Origin: Sandaracinomonas limnophila
Lineage (GTDB): Bacteria; Bacteroidota; Bacteroidia; Cytophagales; Spirosomataceae
Length of the DNA: 64,000 nucleotides
Reading direction: 5' to 3'
NCBI RefSeq assembly: GCF_004005965.1
Contig: NZ_SACY01000002.1
Location: forward strand, 124,001 to 188,000
Part shown: in pieces, positions 42,134-51,761 of the stretch
How the letters are laid out: each line of letters starts with the position of its first letter
How positions within the stretch are numbered: position 1 is the stretch's first letter
Notes under the pieces: generated by a model
The model's input: only the letters and a program-made list of their open reading frames with translations
Told to the model about the DNA's origin: nothing
Databases searched by the model: none
Made by a program: the position numbers and the translations under genes

Positions 42134-44914
42134 ATGAAAAATATTTATATAATTCTGATTTTAATTTTAATTCGCACTGCCGGATTATCCCAGTGCATCA
42201 AGGTCACCAAACAACCCCAAAGTCAAATAGATTGTGAAGGAAATAGCATTCGAATGATTGTTGAATCAGATGCAAAGACATTCCAATGGGAAAAGAAGCG
42301 ACCAACAGATTCCAAATTTACCTCAATTTCTGGTGCGACGGCATCAAATTATCAAATTTATCCAAGTGGAGGAACAACACATCCGGATGGAACACTTTAC
42401 CGAGTAAAATTAAGTATCGGAACATGTTCAATTTATTCTGAGGAGACAAGCATTTCCTTAAATACTATTACAAACATTACGAATACTACTTTCTGTGAAC
42501 GCAGTTCGGGAATCTTACAAGCTAATTTACCTGAAAATTCCTTGAAGAGAGCAAAATCATTTCAATGGACTACCTCTGTCAATGGAAGTGCATTTCAAGA
42601 TATAATTGATGGCGAACAATTTGATGGGAGTAAAAGTCAGAATTTAACCTTAAAAAATGCAAGTTTAGCAAATCAAAGTCAAAAATTTAAAATTAGGGTT
42701 GAATTTGAGGTAAGTGGAAACAATGACAATGATGGCTCCACAAGTAATCTAAATCAAACACCCACCTGTCCAAGAACCTCCAATGAGGTAAGTTTAACCA
42801 TCAAAACATCTCCAACCCCTAGCCATAGTGTAGCTTCTTACAAAGGTTGTGTAAAAGAAGAGATTCCTGTCAGTTCTACAGGCTGTTCCCCCTATACAAC
42901 AATTTGGTACAATGATAAAAACGAAAAAGTTGCCGAAGGTGCAAGGCCCAACTTTGTTCTACCGGATTTTGACACTCATCATTTTACAGCAACATGTTTA
43001 AAAAGTTCTTGCGAAAGTCTACCGAGTTCTGGTATAAATGTAAGTGCATTTAATAAACCAGACGCTGTAACTAATATAGGCACTCCCAGCTCTATAACGT
43101 CTGGAAGTAGTATTATTTTTAAGGCCAGTGGTGGCACAAACAATATTTGGTATTTAAACGAATCAGATCTAAATCCAATCAGTACTGCCTCAACTTTAAC
43201 CCTTAAAAGTGTTGAAAATACTACTGAAAATGATATCAAAATAACACGTTGGGTGAGCCAAATGATAAATAATTGCGAAGGCCCAAAAATACCTATTGAG
43301 GTAAAGATAAAAACTAATTTTGTTCCTACACCTACACCTGATCCAAACCCATCTCCTCAGCCTATTCCTGAACCTAATCCAATCCCAGAACCAACTCCTG
43401 ACCCCAACCCAACACCGGTACCCCATCCGGAACCAATACCTGCCCCGACGCCTGTTCCTGATAATATGCCTGACCCACAACCAGAGCCAATTCCGGAACC
43501 AGTTTGGATAGATTTATTCCTAGACATTCGCAAAAACTGTTACAAACAAATATTCGAAATTAAATCAACTAATTGTCCAACAAAGGTTGATTATTATGAA
43601 AATATTTCAGGAGATTATTTAGGAAGTAGCGACCCTTATGATTTCATTGAAATCAATGGAAAATTGAATCAACAAGTTATTGCAAAGTGCAATAGTACTT
43701 ATTATAACCCATCTATATTTAGCCTTTCAAATATTGCTAGACCAGAGGTATTGAATACTGTGGATCATAAAAAATTTGTATGTCCTGAGGACAACATCAC
43801 CTACAAAACACAAACGAATACAGATGGTAATTTCTCGCATTGGGAAAAAAATGGTCATATCATTGCGAACCAAAATGAATTTCAAATACAAGCCGACTCC
43901 AATACCATTGAGTCAGTTTATTGGAAAAATGACTGTGTATTTAGATACCCAAGTCAACCAATTGAAATTAAACCCAAACCCTATAAACCAGAGATTTTAA
44001 ATACAAAAAATACATTTTGTAGGGGCGAAAAACTACAAATCAATTCCTCACCTTATAATCAAAAAGAATATTTGTGGTCCAATGGAGCCAAAACTCAAAA
44101 TATTGAAATTGATACGAGTCAAAACTTAAATTTACGAGTCAAAAATGAATTTGATTGTTGGTCAGAACCAAGTGATGTAGTGATTTTTAAACAATTAGAA
44201 AAAGGTATTAAACCACATTTAAGCAGTAGTACTCTTCAATTTTGCGATGGAGAAAATGTGCAAATCAACTCTTCTACAAAACAGGAAACTATTTGGAGTA
44301 ATGGAAATTTAGGTGAAATTATAAAAGTATCAGAAAGCGTTACAATTTTTGCACAAACAAAATCGAAGGACGGTTGTTGGTCAGACAGTAGCAATGTAAT
44401 CATACTAACTAAAAGAGAAAATCCGGCTCAACCAATTATAACATTCCCTTTTAATAGGCTTTTGAGAGGACATAAATCAAGTCCCACAGAAACCTTGAAG
44501 TGGTATATAAATAATAAATCCATAGAAAATTCTACAGAAGAATTACGTATAAATGAATTATGTGAAATTGGACTGCAAAGCACAAAAGCTTATGAGGATA
44601 AGCAAGGTGAAATTCTTACCTGCAAATCACCCCTTAGTAAATTACAAATAGCCAATTTGGAACCTTACCTAGACATGCTTGTTTACCCAAATCCAAGTAT
44701 AGATAAAACGATAAAAATCAATACTCCTGTGGATTTTCAAACAGGCACTTTAAGAATAATAGATTTAAAGGGGGAAGAAGTATTTGAAATGGATGTACAA
44801 AACCGTGACAATCCAATTCAAATTAACTTACATAATTTACATACTGGCAATTATTTTTTACAAATAATAACACCTCAATGGGTTGGGCAGAAACATATAT
44901 TTTTAAATGAATAA
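42134..44914 (+). CDS. Large secreted protein with T9SS C-terminal sorting domain
   Basis: A 926-residue protein with a signal peptide (MKNIYIILILILIRTAGLSQ), several Ig-like/PKD-like beta modules containing paired cysteines, and a proline-rich linker near residues 397-456 built of P-x-P repeats. Further modules follow (two similar ones contain LWSNGAKTQNIEI and IWSNGNLGEIIKV). The end is a type-A T9SS sorting domain (VYPNPSIDKTIKI to LHTGNYFLQIITPQWVGQKHIFLN). It should be exported through the type IX system to the cell surface; an adhesin-like role is possible. No catalytic domain is recognised. ATG at 42134 begins the signal peptide. Confidence 0.85.
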   Translation: MKNIYIILILILIRTAGLSQCIKVTKQPQSQIDCEGNSIRMIVESDAKTFQWEKKRPTDSKFTSISGATASNYQIYPSGGTTHPDGTLYRVKLSIGTCSIYSEETSISLNTITNITNTTFCERSSGILQANLPENSLKRAKSFQWTTSVNGSAFQDIIDGEQFDGSKSQNLTLKNASLANQSQKFKIRVEFEVSGNNDNDGSTSNLNQTPTCPRTSNEVSLTIKTSPTPSHSVASYKGCVKEEIPVSSTGCSPYTTIWYNDKNEKVAEGARPNFVLPDFDTHHFTATCLKSSCESLPSSGINVSAFNKPDAVTNIGTPSSITSGSSIIFKASGGTNNIWYLNESDLNPISTASTLTLKSVENTTENDIKITRWVSQMINNCEGPKIPIEVKIKTNFVPTPTPDPNPSPQPIPEPNPIPEPTPDPNPTPVPHPEPIPAPTPVPDNMPDPQPEPIPEPVWIDLFLDIRKNCYKQIFEIKSTNCPTKVDYYENISGDYLGSSDPYDFIEINGKLNQQVIAKCNSTYYNPSIFSLSNIARPEVLNTVDHKKFVCPEDNITYKTQTNTDGNFSHWEKNGHIIANQNEFQIQADSNTIESVYWKNDCVFRYPSQPIEIKPKPYKPEILNTKNTFCRGEKLQINSSPYNQKEYLWSNGAKTQNIEIDTSQNLNLRVKNEFDCWSEPSDVVIFKQLEKGIKPHLSSSTLQFCDGENVQINSSTKQETIWSNGNLGEIIKVSESVTIFAQTKSKDGCWSDSSNVIILTKRENPAQPIITFPFNRLLRGHKSSPTETLKWYINNKSIENSTEELRINELCEIGLQSTKAYEDKQGEILTCKSPLSKLQIANLEPYLDMLVYPNPSIDKTIKINTPVDFQTGTLRIIDLKGEEVFEMDVQNRDNPIQINLHNLHTGNYFLQIITPQWVGQKHIFLNE

Positions 44915-44932
44915 TTAATCTAAATTCACTAC

Positions 44933-45706
44933 TTATTCATAAATCCCCATAGCAACCTTCTCACTTATCTTTTTAGGGGCTACCCAAGCAAGGGCGGCTC
45001 CTAATTTATTTATAAAACCAGTAATCACCTCCGGTTTTTGAGCAAACATACCATCAATTGCCAATTGAGCAACTTTTTCTGGAGTCATTGTTACTTTTTT
45101 AGCAGCCTTACGAGCTTTTTCTTGCAAATTTGCTCGGTCGTTAAAATTAGTATCGGTAGCCCCAGGGCTAACGGAAGTTACAGATATACCTTTATTTTTC
45201 CATTCATGGTGTAATCCTCGTGAGAAATTTAGCACAAATACCTTAGAAGCTGCATATAAACTCATTAAAGGAATAGCTTGATATGCCGTTGAACTTGCAA
45301 TATTTAAAACATAAGCTTCACCTTTACCAGATAAAACTGGAAAAAATTTGTAACACAGTTCAACAACAGCATTTACATTCACTTGAAGCATTTTTTTATG
45401 CTCTAGTAAATCATAATCCTCAAAGGGTCCAACTAATCCATAACCAGCATTATTTACTAAAATGCGGACATCTACTTCTTTTTCCAACACCCATTGAAAT
45501 AATTTTTCAGAAGAATCTTCCAAACCCAAATCAATTGGTAAATATTCTACAATACGGTGATATTTACGTTCAATATCTTCCTTAACAATTTGCAATTCAT
45601 AGGAATTACGGGCCGCAATTAGTAAATCATAGCCTTTAGAAGCCAAAATAAATGCAATTTCTTTACCAATTCCTTTACTCGCACCTGTAATTACTGCGTA
45701 TGCCAT
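44933..45706 (-). CDS. Short-chain dehydrogenase/reductase
   Basis: A 257-residue classical SDR with the NADP-binding motif TGASKGIGKEIA, NNAGYG, and the catalytic serine, tyrosine and lysine in NIASSTAYQAIPLMSLYAASK. The C-terminal GFINKLGAALAWVAPKKIS is similar to DltE/YqjQ-like reductases. The substrate is unknown. It stands alone, convergent with the T9SS protein gene. Confidence 0.92.
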   Translation of the reverse strand: MAYAVITGASKGIGKEIAFILASKGYDLLIAARNSYELQIVKEDIERKYHRIVEYLPIDLGLEDSSEKLFQWVLEKEVDVRILVNNAGYGLVGPFEDYDLLEHKKMLQVNVNAVVELCYKFFPVLSGKGEAYVLNIASSTAYQAIPLMSLYAASKVFVLNFSRGLHHEWKNKGISVTSVSPGATDTNFNDRANLQEKARKAAKKVTMTPEKVAQLAIDGMFAQKPEVITGFINKLGAALAWVAPKKISEKVAMGIYE

Positions 45707-45732
45707 CTTTAATTTTTTTACAAATTTAAATG

Positions 45733-45760
45733 AAAATGGCTGTCAATTGACAGCCATTTT
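45733..45760. terminator. Perfect palindromic terminator after the TPR gene
   Basis: A 28-bp perfect palindrome with arms AAAATGGCTGTCAA and TTGACAGCCATTTT lies 5 bp after the stop of the leftward TPR gene. It carries A/T tracts at both ends. Confidence 0.75.
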
Positions 45761-45765
45761 ATTCT

Positions 45766-47463
45766 TTATTTTTTCGGTGCTGCAGGTGCTGCAGTACTCC
45801 CTGGATTAAAGTATTCTTTAATTTCAGGATCATCTGGTTTAATTTCTTGAGCCTTTAAGAAGAATTCTTTCGCTTTTGCTTCGTCTTTTGTAAAGGTTAA
45901 GTGGTGACCACCGATTGCCTTATAAGCTTCAAACAATTGATTTTTATCTTCTTTATACTGTGTATTTTTCTCTGCACGAAGCGTTTCTACCGTAGACACG
46001 AATTTCTCGTAATAAGGAGTACTCATTCCCTTTGTACCATAGTCAATAAAGTTATTGGCTCTTGCACGGTTTATGTAGAATGGAGGCCATTTATCATTTA
46101 TTGCAATTGCTTTAGCAAAAGATGAGTCAGAACGCATAGCCATGTTCATACGAGCAGTTGTGTCAGCACGTGGAATAAAAGCTGCTGTCAAATAAAAGTC
46201 CATTGCAACTTTGAAATAATCACCTGAACCAACAGTTTGCTTTTTCTTTTCTTTCCACTCAATTGCTTTTAATCCAGCATTGGCAGCATCCATATATCTT
46301 TTTTGCTTGTATCTAATGTCATGGATCATTGAATAAATATTGTTATTTGTATCCAAAGGGGCTGCTTTTTCAAAATATGTTATAGCAATAGAATCCTTCC
46401 CTAAACCTTGGTAACCTTTTCCAAAATATAAGTCATCCATGAAATAAGGCTTAACTCCTCTCTTCACCATACCATCTAAGTTATCAACTCCTGATTGGAA
46501 ATTACCCATCTCCACGTTTGAATAACCCTTCATACGGAAAATATCATCATCTTTTACGCCCTTTTGCTCTGCATCTTGTGTAAATTTCATTGCCCCCTCA
46601 TAGTCTTTAGACAGGAACAATAATTTTGCGGTTTCTAAAGTTACTTCTGGAGTAGCCTCAGCTCTTTCAAGATATCTTCTAAAATAACGTGAAGCATTTT
46701 TAAATTGATTTCCAACGATTAAATATTCACCATAACGCTTGATTGCAGGAGCATAGGTTGAATCCAAATCTAAAGCCTCTTTATATCTTGCTTGAGTTTC
46801 TTTATAGTTCTTACCTCTTAAATAAACAACTCCAATTTTTACCTTAGCTTTGATATTCTTAGGATCTTGCATTAATGCCTGCTCATAAGCAGAAACTGCA
46901 TTACCACCATCATTCTTTACTAAATAAGCATCACCTTTCACTAAATATTGCTCAGGTGTAGGTAATTTTTTAGTTTTTTCTTGAATCAAATCAATTAATC
47001 GAATAGCTTCAGCTGGATCGTTGTTTGTAATTTTCTCATCCTGACCAGTCACATAATACATCTCATATGCCTCAGCAATACGATACATTACGTCTATGTT
47101 TTTGTTTTTGGTCTCCGCCAAAATACGATCGAATTCAGCTTTTGCCCCTGCCAAGTTCTTCTGACCAACCATAACACTACCTAAACCAACCTGGTTTAAA
47201 TAATTTTTAGGATCTGCTGCTTTACCCTTTTCAAAAGTAGCTTTTGCATTATCAAAATCTCTGCGGGTCAAATAATAATAACCCAAATAGAAATAATTGT
47301 CTCCAGTAGGAGCAGCAGCAACAAGTGCTTCAAATACCTGCTTTGCTTTACCTGGTTGGTGGCGATCAATTAAATGAAGTCCTTCCTGAACGGTCTGACC
47401 ATAAGAAAAGTTGGCTACTAAAGAAAATGCCAACCCTAAAATCCACAAATTAAGTTTCTTCAT
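45766..47463 (-). CDS. Exported tetratricopeptide-repeat protein
   Basis: A 565-residue protein with a signal peptide (MKKLNLWILGLAFSLVANFSYGQ) and TPR units along most of its length (for example YFYLGYYYLTRRDFDNAKATFEKGKAADPKN and AVSAYEQALMQDPKNIKAKVKIGVVYLRGKNY), ending in a low-complexity Ala/Pro tail. It is probably a periplasmic scaffold. It lies 133 bp downstream of the PstS-like gene and in the same direction as the TonB cluster, a common Bacteroidota arrangement. Confidence 0.88.
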   Translation of the reverse strand: MKKLNLWILGLAFSLVANFSYGQTVQEGLHLIDRHQPGKAKQVFEALVAAAPTGDNYFYLGYYYLTRRDFDNAKATFEKGKAADPKNYLNQVGLGSVMVGQKNLAGAKAEFDRILAETKNKNIDVMYRIAEAYEMYYVTGQDEKITNNDPAEAIRLIDLIQEKTKKLPTPEQYLVKGDAYLVKNDGGNAVSAYEQALMQDPKNIKAKVKIGVVYLRGKNYKETQARYKEALDLDSTYAPAIKRYGEYLIVGNQFKNASRYFRRYLERAEATPEVTLETAKLLFLSKDYEGAMKFTQDAEQKGVKDDDIFRMKGYSNVEMGNFQSGVDNLDGMVKRGVKPYFMDDLYFGKGYQGLGKDSIAITYFEKAAPLDTNNNIYSMIHDIRYKQKRYMDAANAGLKAIEWKEKKKQTVGSGDYFKVAMDFYLTAAFIPRADTTARMNMAMRSDSSFAKAIAINDKWPPFYINRARANNFIDYGTKGMSTPYYEKFVSTVETLRAEKNTQYKEDKNQLFEAYKAIGGHHLTFTKDEAKAKEFFLKAQEIKPDDPEIKEYFNPGSTAAPAAPKK

Positions 47464-47596
47464 TGTTTTAATTTAATTACTATGTTGTTTTCTTAGGCTT
47501 ATTGAAATAGTTCAACAATTTACCAAAAAAGTTTAATTGGTTTAGAATACAAAAATAATGATTTTAATCAAATTTTCCATCATTATTTTAGAATTT

Positions 47597-48505
47597 TTAC
47601 TTCTTATTTATCTCAAAAGTACGAATTGTAACTGGTCGAGTTAAGGGAATCAATCCTGCTTTCAAAACAATTAACTGACCCATATCTCCACAAACATAAT
47701 TAACAAATCCAGTACCAAGTCCCAAGTGTGCTTCTTTTAAAACAATTTTGGCTTCTCTACGGAACGGATACTTTTTCAAGGCAATATTATAGCCAAAAGG
47801 TTGATAATATTCATTTTTACTCAAACCTTTTTCCTTGGCAAATGAAATAACGTTTACAGAACGAATAAAACCCAAGGAAGTAGGATTATCGCCATCACTA
47901 ATCCAATTTGAACCAATTAAACCAACAGCATTGCTGTGCGACTTTACATAGGATATCACTTTCGGATTATCACCTACCTCACGCACTCGTAAAGTTGCAT
48001 TACCTGGAATTTTAAAATAATCAACCAAAAATTTAACATTGCTTGAATTATTTTTATCTACTACTAATTCTATTTGCTTCGAACCTGTACCCAATAATTG
48101 GTTTTTCAAATCTTCAACAGCCCAAGCAGTATCCGTATTTGATTTATGGGTAATACAAGCAATCCCATCTGCAGCAAATCGAAAACTTCTATAGCTTATA
48201 TTTTCACGTACAAAGGTTTCCTTTTCTTTCTCTGTCAAATCCCTAGTAATAATAATTCCACGTACCTTGTCATTCAATAAATCAGCAACTGCCTGATTTT
48301 CGGGCTGTATATTCAATTTAATCTTGGCATAATGTGCATTATTTTCAAATGCAGTTTTTTCAGCGTTCATCAAATTGCTAAAAGAATCATCAACCCCTAA
48401 AGATATTTCACCTTTGATAGGAGTATCATCAAATTGCTTTTTTTCTGATTTGGAACAGGATAAAATCAAAAAACAAGCTACCAAAATCAATAAATTATTC
48501 TTCAT
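47597..48505 (-). CDS. PstS-like phosphate/substrate-binding lipoprotein
   Basis: A 302-residue lipoprotein (lipobox ending LILSC, Cys17 of MKNNLLILVACFLILSC) with a PBP-like fold of the PstS type. It has GEISLGVDDSFSNLMNAEKTAFE near the N-terminus and VGLIGSNWISDGDNP later. No Pst ABC genes are nearby; in Bacteroidota such orphan proteins accompany TonB/ExbBD clusters. ATG at 48505 is chosen because it starts the lipoprotein signal; it overlaps the end of the upstream small membrane protein gene by 11 bp, indicating an operon. Confidence 0.82.
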   Translation of the reverse strand: MKNNLLILVACFLILSCSKSEKKQFDDTPIKGEISLGVDDSFSNLMNAEKTAFENNAHYAKIKLNIQPENQAVADLLNDKVRGIIITRDLTEKEKETFVRENISYRSFRFAADGIACITHKSNTDTAWAVEDLKNQLLGTGSKQIELVVDKNNSSNVKFLVDYFKIPGNATLRVREVGDNPKVISYVKSHSNAVGLIGSNWISDGDNPTSLGFIRSVNVISFAKEKGLSKNEYYQPFGYNIALKKYPFRREAKIVLKEAHLGLGTGFVNYVCGDMGQLIVLKAGLIPLTRPVTIRTFEINKK

Positions 48506-48746
48506 CGGAGTAGGTACCATATTCATTTTCATTTGAATTTTTATAATAAACATAGGCTCGCCACAAACGAAACAGGCCATAAACAATAAATAATATACCG
48601 AGTAAAAATTTGACAGGAGTTTCGTCTCCTAAATACCCTAAATCGAAATCAGATTCAAAAGCTACAAAATATCCAAGGGCAATATATATAATTGCCACTA
48701 AGGTTCTAAAAAACAAATTAAAATAAACGGCCCAAGGTTTTTTCAT
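48495..48746 (-). CDS. Small membrane protein between tonB and the PstS-like gene
   Basis: An 83-residue protein with two membrane helices (FFRTLVAIIYIALGYFVAF and FLLGILFIVYGLFRLWRAYVYY) and an acidic C-terminus. Function unknown. Its position between the TonB cluster and the overlapping PstS-like lipoprotein gene suggests a structural or accessory role in the same system. Confidence 0.75.
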   Translation of the reverse strand: MKKPWAVYFNLFFRTLVAIIYIALGYFVAFESDFDLGYLGDETPVKFLLGILFIVYGLFRLWRAYVYYKNSNENEYGTYSDEE

Positions 48747-48791
48747 AGGAGGAAATAAAATTCAAATTAATAAAATACAAGGAATAAAAAA

Positions 48792-48813
48792 AGGCCTGCT
48801 GTTGGGCAGGCCT
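48792..48813 (-). terminator. Terminator after tonB
   Basis: Arms AGGCCTGC and GCAGGCCT around a 6-nt loop, followed on the minus strand by a run of seven T. It separates the exbB-exbD-exbD-tonB genes from the downstream membrane/PstS-like genes. Confidence 0.9.
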
Positions 48814-48834
48814 AATTTTATTTTAACCAATTAA

Positions 48835-49659
48835 TTACTCAGATAACTGGAATGTAATTGGCTGTGTAAAGCGTGAACGAACTGCTCTACCTGATTGCTT
48901 ACCTGGATTCCATCTTGGTCCAGATTTAATTACGCGAATAGCTTCTTCGTCGCAACCAAATCCAACCGATTTAATCACTTGAACATCTTGGATAGATCCG
49001 TCAGTATTTACAACGAACTGAACATAAACCTTACCTTGAACGTTTGCACGTTGCGCGGCAGCAGGATATTTCAAGCTACGTCCTAAATATCTAGCGAAAG
49101 CAGCAATACCACCTGGGAATTCAGCATTTTGCTCCACCGCTGTAAAGATTTCCTCTTCAACTGGTTTTGGTGGTTCAACTGGAGTTTCCTGGCCTTTAGC
49201 ATCCGGATCAACCGGCGCCTCATAAGACTCATCAACACCTTTTACTGTTTCGTTTGCAGTATTTCCTTTTACCTCTTCTGGTGGAGGTTCAGGTTTTGTT
49301 ACCTCTTCATCATGTTTGATTTCTGGAGGTAAGAACTTAGTAGTTGTTACCTTAGGAATCTCCTTAGGTGGTGGAGGTGGCGGTGGTGGAGGTAATTCCA
49401 CTTTCTTTGCCGGAGGTGGTTGCTTAATATCCATTGTTTCTGCAACAACTTCAACCTTATCCTTATTTTCAGCTGTGATCTGCTTCCAGAATGCAGCTAA
49501 TAATAAAGCCCCAACAAAAAGTGAAGAACCCAAGATCACCGACCTCTTGATAACTTTCGGATACGTTGTCCTTAAGAAGAAAGCGCCAAATTCTCGGTTC
49601 TTATCCTTAAAGATAATGTCATCTAAGGTAGCATTTTGGCTTATTACTTGTTGTGACAT
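48835..49659 (-). CDS. Energy transducer TonB
   Basis: A 274-residue TonB-family protein. It has a short cytoplasmic N-terminus, one membrane helix (SVILGSSLFVGALLLAAFW near residue 40), a proline-rich periplasmic linker with a run of nine prolines, and a C-terminal TonB domain (RYLGRSLKYPAAAQRANVQGKVYVQFVV to RSRFTQPITFQL). It transmits proton-motive force from ExbB/ExbD to outer-membrane TonB-dependent receptors. It is last in the exbB-exbD-exbD-tonB cluster. Confidence 0.93.
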   Translation of the reverse strand: MSQQVISQNATLDDIIFKDKNREFGAFFLRTTYPKVIKRSVILGSSLFVGALLLAAFWKQITAENKDKVEVVAETMDIKQPPPAKKVELPPPPPPPPPKEIPKVTTTKFLPPEIKHDEEVTKPEPPPEEVKGNTANETVKGVDESYEAPVDPDAKGQETPVEPPKPVEEEIFTAVEQNAEFPGGIAAFARYLGRSLKYPAAAQRANVQGKVYVQFVVNTDGSIQDVQVIKSVGFGCDEEAIRVIKSGPRWNPGKQSGRAVRSRFTQPITFQLSE

Positions 49660-49700
49660 AGTTTAAATTAATTTTAAATTTCTAAAAAGGCTTGTGCCTA

Positions 49701-50219
49701 TTATTTACCTGAACGTTTAATCAACGCTTCTGTATCTGGATCAATTTCTAATAAAGCATAACGCTTATTGTTAGTAATTGCACACTCGTCAATCATGTCT
49801 ATCACATTGCGATATTTCGCTTTTTTTGTAGGCTTCATAACGATAGTGAAGTTATTTCCGATCTTAGCTTTCATATCCGCAATTACTTTACGAATACCAG
49901 TCTCAGAATAATCTGTCACCTGTAATACAGTAGCTGACTCACTAGGAATACCCTGGTAATAATACACCTTGAACTCATCTGGAACAACCGTTACGGTTTC
50001 AGACATTTTTACAGGTGAAGTTTGGGTATTGTCCTCCGTTTTATCAGGCATATTCAACTGCATGGTTACGGGCTTTGCCAACGTTGTCGTCAACATGAAG
50101 AAAGTAATCAACAAGAAACCTAAGTCCACCATTGGTGTCATGTCGATTTTGGTCGACATTTTTTTACTACGTTTCTTCCCGCCTTTCTTACCCCCACCGG
50201 AGCTATCTATTTCTGCCAT
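49701..50219 (-). CDS. Biopolymer transport protein ExbD (second copy)
   Basis: A 172-residue ExbD/TolR protein with a basic N-terminus (GGGKKGGKKRSKK) and one membrane helix containing the proton-path aspartate (MTPMVDLGFLLITFFML). The periplasmic domain ends in NKRYALLEIDPDTEALI. It works with ExbB to energise TonB. Paired different ExbD genes are usual in Bacteroidota. Confidence 0.92.
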   Translation of the reverse strand: MAEIDSSGGGKKGGKKRSKKMSTKIDMTPMVDLGFLLITFFMLTTTLAKPVTMQLNMPDKTEDNTQTSPVKMSETVTVVPDEFKVYYYQGIPSESATVLQVTDYSETGIRKVIADMKAKIGNNFTIVMKPTKKAKYRNVIDMIDECAITNNKRYALLEIDPDTEALIKRSGK

Positions 50220-50243
50220 TTTTTTCTCTTGTTAAAACGTTAC

Positions 50244-50849
50244 TTATTGAGGTCTTTTCTCTGGAGATGTTATCAACTGGAAGATATTAATATTCTGTGC
50301 TTGTAAAGTTCCAATGATATCACTGAAAACTTTATAATCAGAATTTTGATCTCCTTTGATAGCAATCTTAAGTGAAGGATTTGACAATTTAGCATACCCA
50401 ACCCAGTACGACAATTCATTGTTTGAAGAATCGATTGGAATACCTTTTAAAAATCCTTTACTTTTTGCTTCAGAAGGTTTTAAATTTAACACCTGACGCA
50501 TAGCACCTGCTGGAAAGCCAACTACTTCTGAACTCATGTAGTTTTTTTTCATTTCAGCTGTTAAAGCAATACCATACTTGTTGGCCATACGCTCTAACAT
50601 AAATTCACGTGCCATCATGTCGTCAGTTGCCAAATAAACACCACCTTCTTTGGCTACACTAAGGGTAATAATACCATCCTTAGCTTTCAAAGCAGTTTCA
50701 GAGATAGAGCTTGGAGGGGTGATCGTTACAGCTTCTTCTGGACGGAACTTTGCGGTTAACATAAAGAACGTCAAAAGAAGGAATGCCACGTCACACATCG
50801 CTGTCATATCTAGCGAAACACTGGTTCTTTTGGCTTTTACTTTTGGCAT
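50244..50849 (-). CDS. Biopolymer transport protein ExbD (first copy)
   Basis: A 201-residue ExbD/TolR protein with the proton-path aspartate in MTAMCDVAFLLLTFFML and an enlarged periplasmic domain. It lies between exbB and the second exbD gene. The two ExbD copies differ clearly in length and sequence, so they may form a hetero-complex. Confidence 0.92.
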   Translation of the reverse strand: MPKVKAKRTSVSLDMTAMCDVAFLLLTFFMLTAKFRPEEAVTITPPSSISETALKAKDGIITLSVAKEGGVYLATDDMMAREFMLERMANKYGIALTAEMKKNYMSSEVVGFPAGAMRQVLNLKPSEAKSKGFLKGIPIDSSNNELSYWVGYAKLSNPSLKIAIKGDQNSDYKVFSDIIGTLQAQNINIFQLITSPEKRPQ

Positions 50850-50918
50850 AACAATTAAAATTTGAAAGTGTTAAAATTTATTTCTCAGAATAATTCCTGA
50901 GTATTCAATTTCAAAATA

Positions 50919-51761
50919 TTAATTGTGGTGTGTAGCGTAATTTTGGTTAACGCTTAAGCCAATTTCATCAATGCTGTAAGTTAATTCATCAATTTTTGAT
51001 GTAAACAAGTTGTAAGCAATGATACAAATAGCAGAAGTACCAATACCCAATGCAGTATTTACAAGGGCCTCAGAAATACCATTTGCAAGAGCAGAAGCGT
51101 CTGTAGATCCACCTGAGTTACCTAAAGCAGAGAACGCTTTGATCATACCAACTACCGTTCCTAAAAGACCCAATAAAGTTGATACAGATGCTAAAGTTGC
51201 AACGATTGTTAAGTTTTTCTCTAACATTGGCAATTCTAATGAAGTAGCTTCTTCAACCTCTTTGCTCAATGCAGCTAATTTTTGCTCTTTGTCTAAAGAA
51301 CCATCAGTAGTTAATTGCTTGTATTTCTTAACAGCAGATAAAGTAACGTTACCTACTGAACCTTTTTGCTTCTCACAAGATTTGATAGCACCTTCAACAT
51401 CATCTTTGTCTAAAGAAGCTTGAATGCTACGTACGAATGCGTTAACATCGCCAGTTCCTTTAGCCTTACCGATTGTAATTAAACGCTCGATAGAGAAAGT
51501 TAAAGCAGTTAAGAAACATGTCATCAAAACAGGTACGATGATACCACCTTTGTAAACGATACCGAAGTAATCGCCGGCAATTGGGTGACCTTCATTAGTG
51601 CCTCCTTCAAAGTGAGAGCCATCTCCCATCACAAAAAGGAAAATCAATAATGCGATGACAAATAAAATGATTAGAACGAATCCTGCAGGAATACCGCCTG
51701 ATTTTTTCTGTGGTGCAGCCGCTGGCTTTGCAGCAGCTGGTTTTGGTTGTTGTGTACTCAT
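50919..51761 (-). CDS. MotA/TolQ/ExbB proton channel family protein
   Basis: A 280-residue ExbB-type protein. It has an Ala/Pro/Lys-rich N-terminus, a first membrane helix (AGFVLIILFVIALLIFLFVM), a second near residue 80 and the paired conserved helices (TIVATLASVSTLLGLLGTVVGMIKAF and ISEALVNTALGIGTSAICIIAYNLF). It is the first gene of the TonB-energising operon. A -7 box candidate TACTTTTG lies on the minus strand at 51878-51871. Confidence 0.93.
   Translation of the reverse strand: MSTQQPKPAAAKPAAAPQKKSGGIPAGFVLIILFVIALLIFLFVMGDGSHFEGGTNEGHPIAGDYFGIVYKGGIIVPVLMTCFLTALTFSIERLITIGKAKGTGDVNAFVRSIQASLDKDDVEGAIKSCEKQKGSVGNVTLSAVKKYKQLTTDGSLDKEQKLAALSKEVEEATSLELPMLEKNLTIVATLASVSTLLGLLGTVVGMIKAFSALGNSGGSTDASALANGISEALVNTALGIGTSAICIIAYNLFTSKIDELTYSIDEIGLSVNQNYATHHN

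Noticed and set aside
43320-43511. Separate gene within the proline-rich linker region
   Set aside because: It is an alternative frame of a low-complexity stretch in the T9SS protein, which has a signal peptide and sorting domain in the main frame.
49316-49666. Glycine-rich protein on the plus strand opposite tonB
   Set aside because: It is the complement of the TonB proline run; the minus-strand frame has full TonB features.
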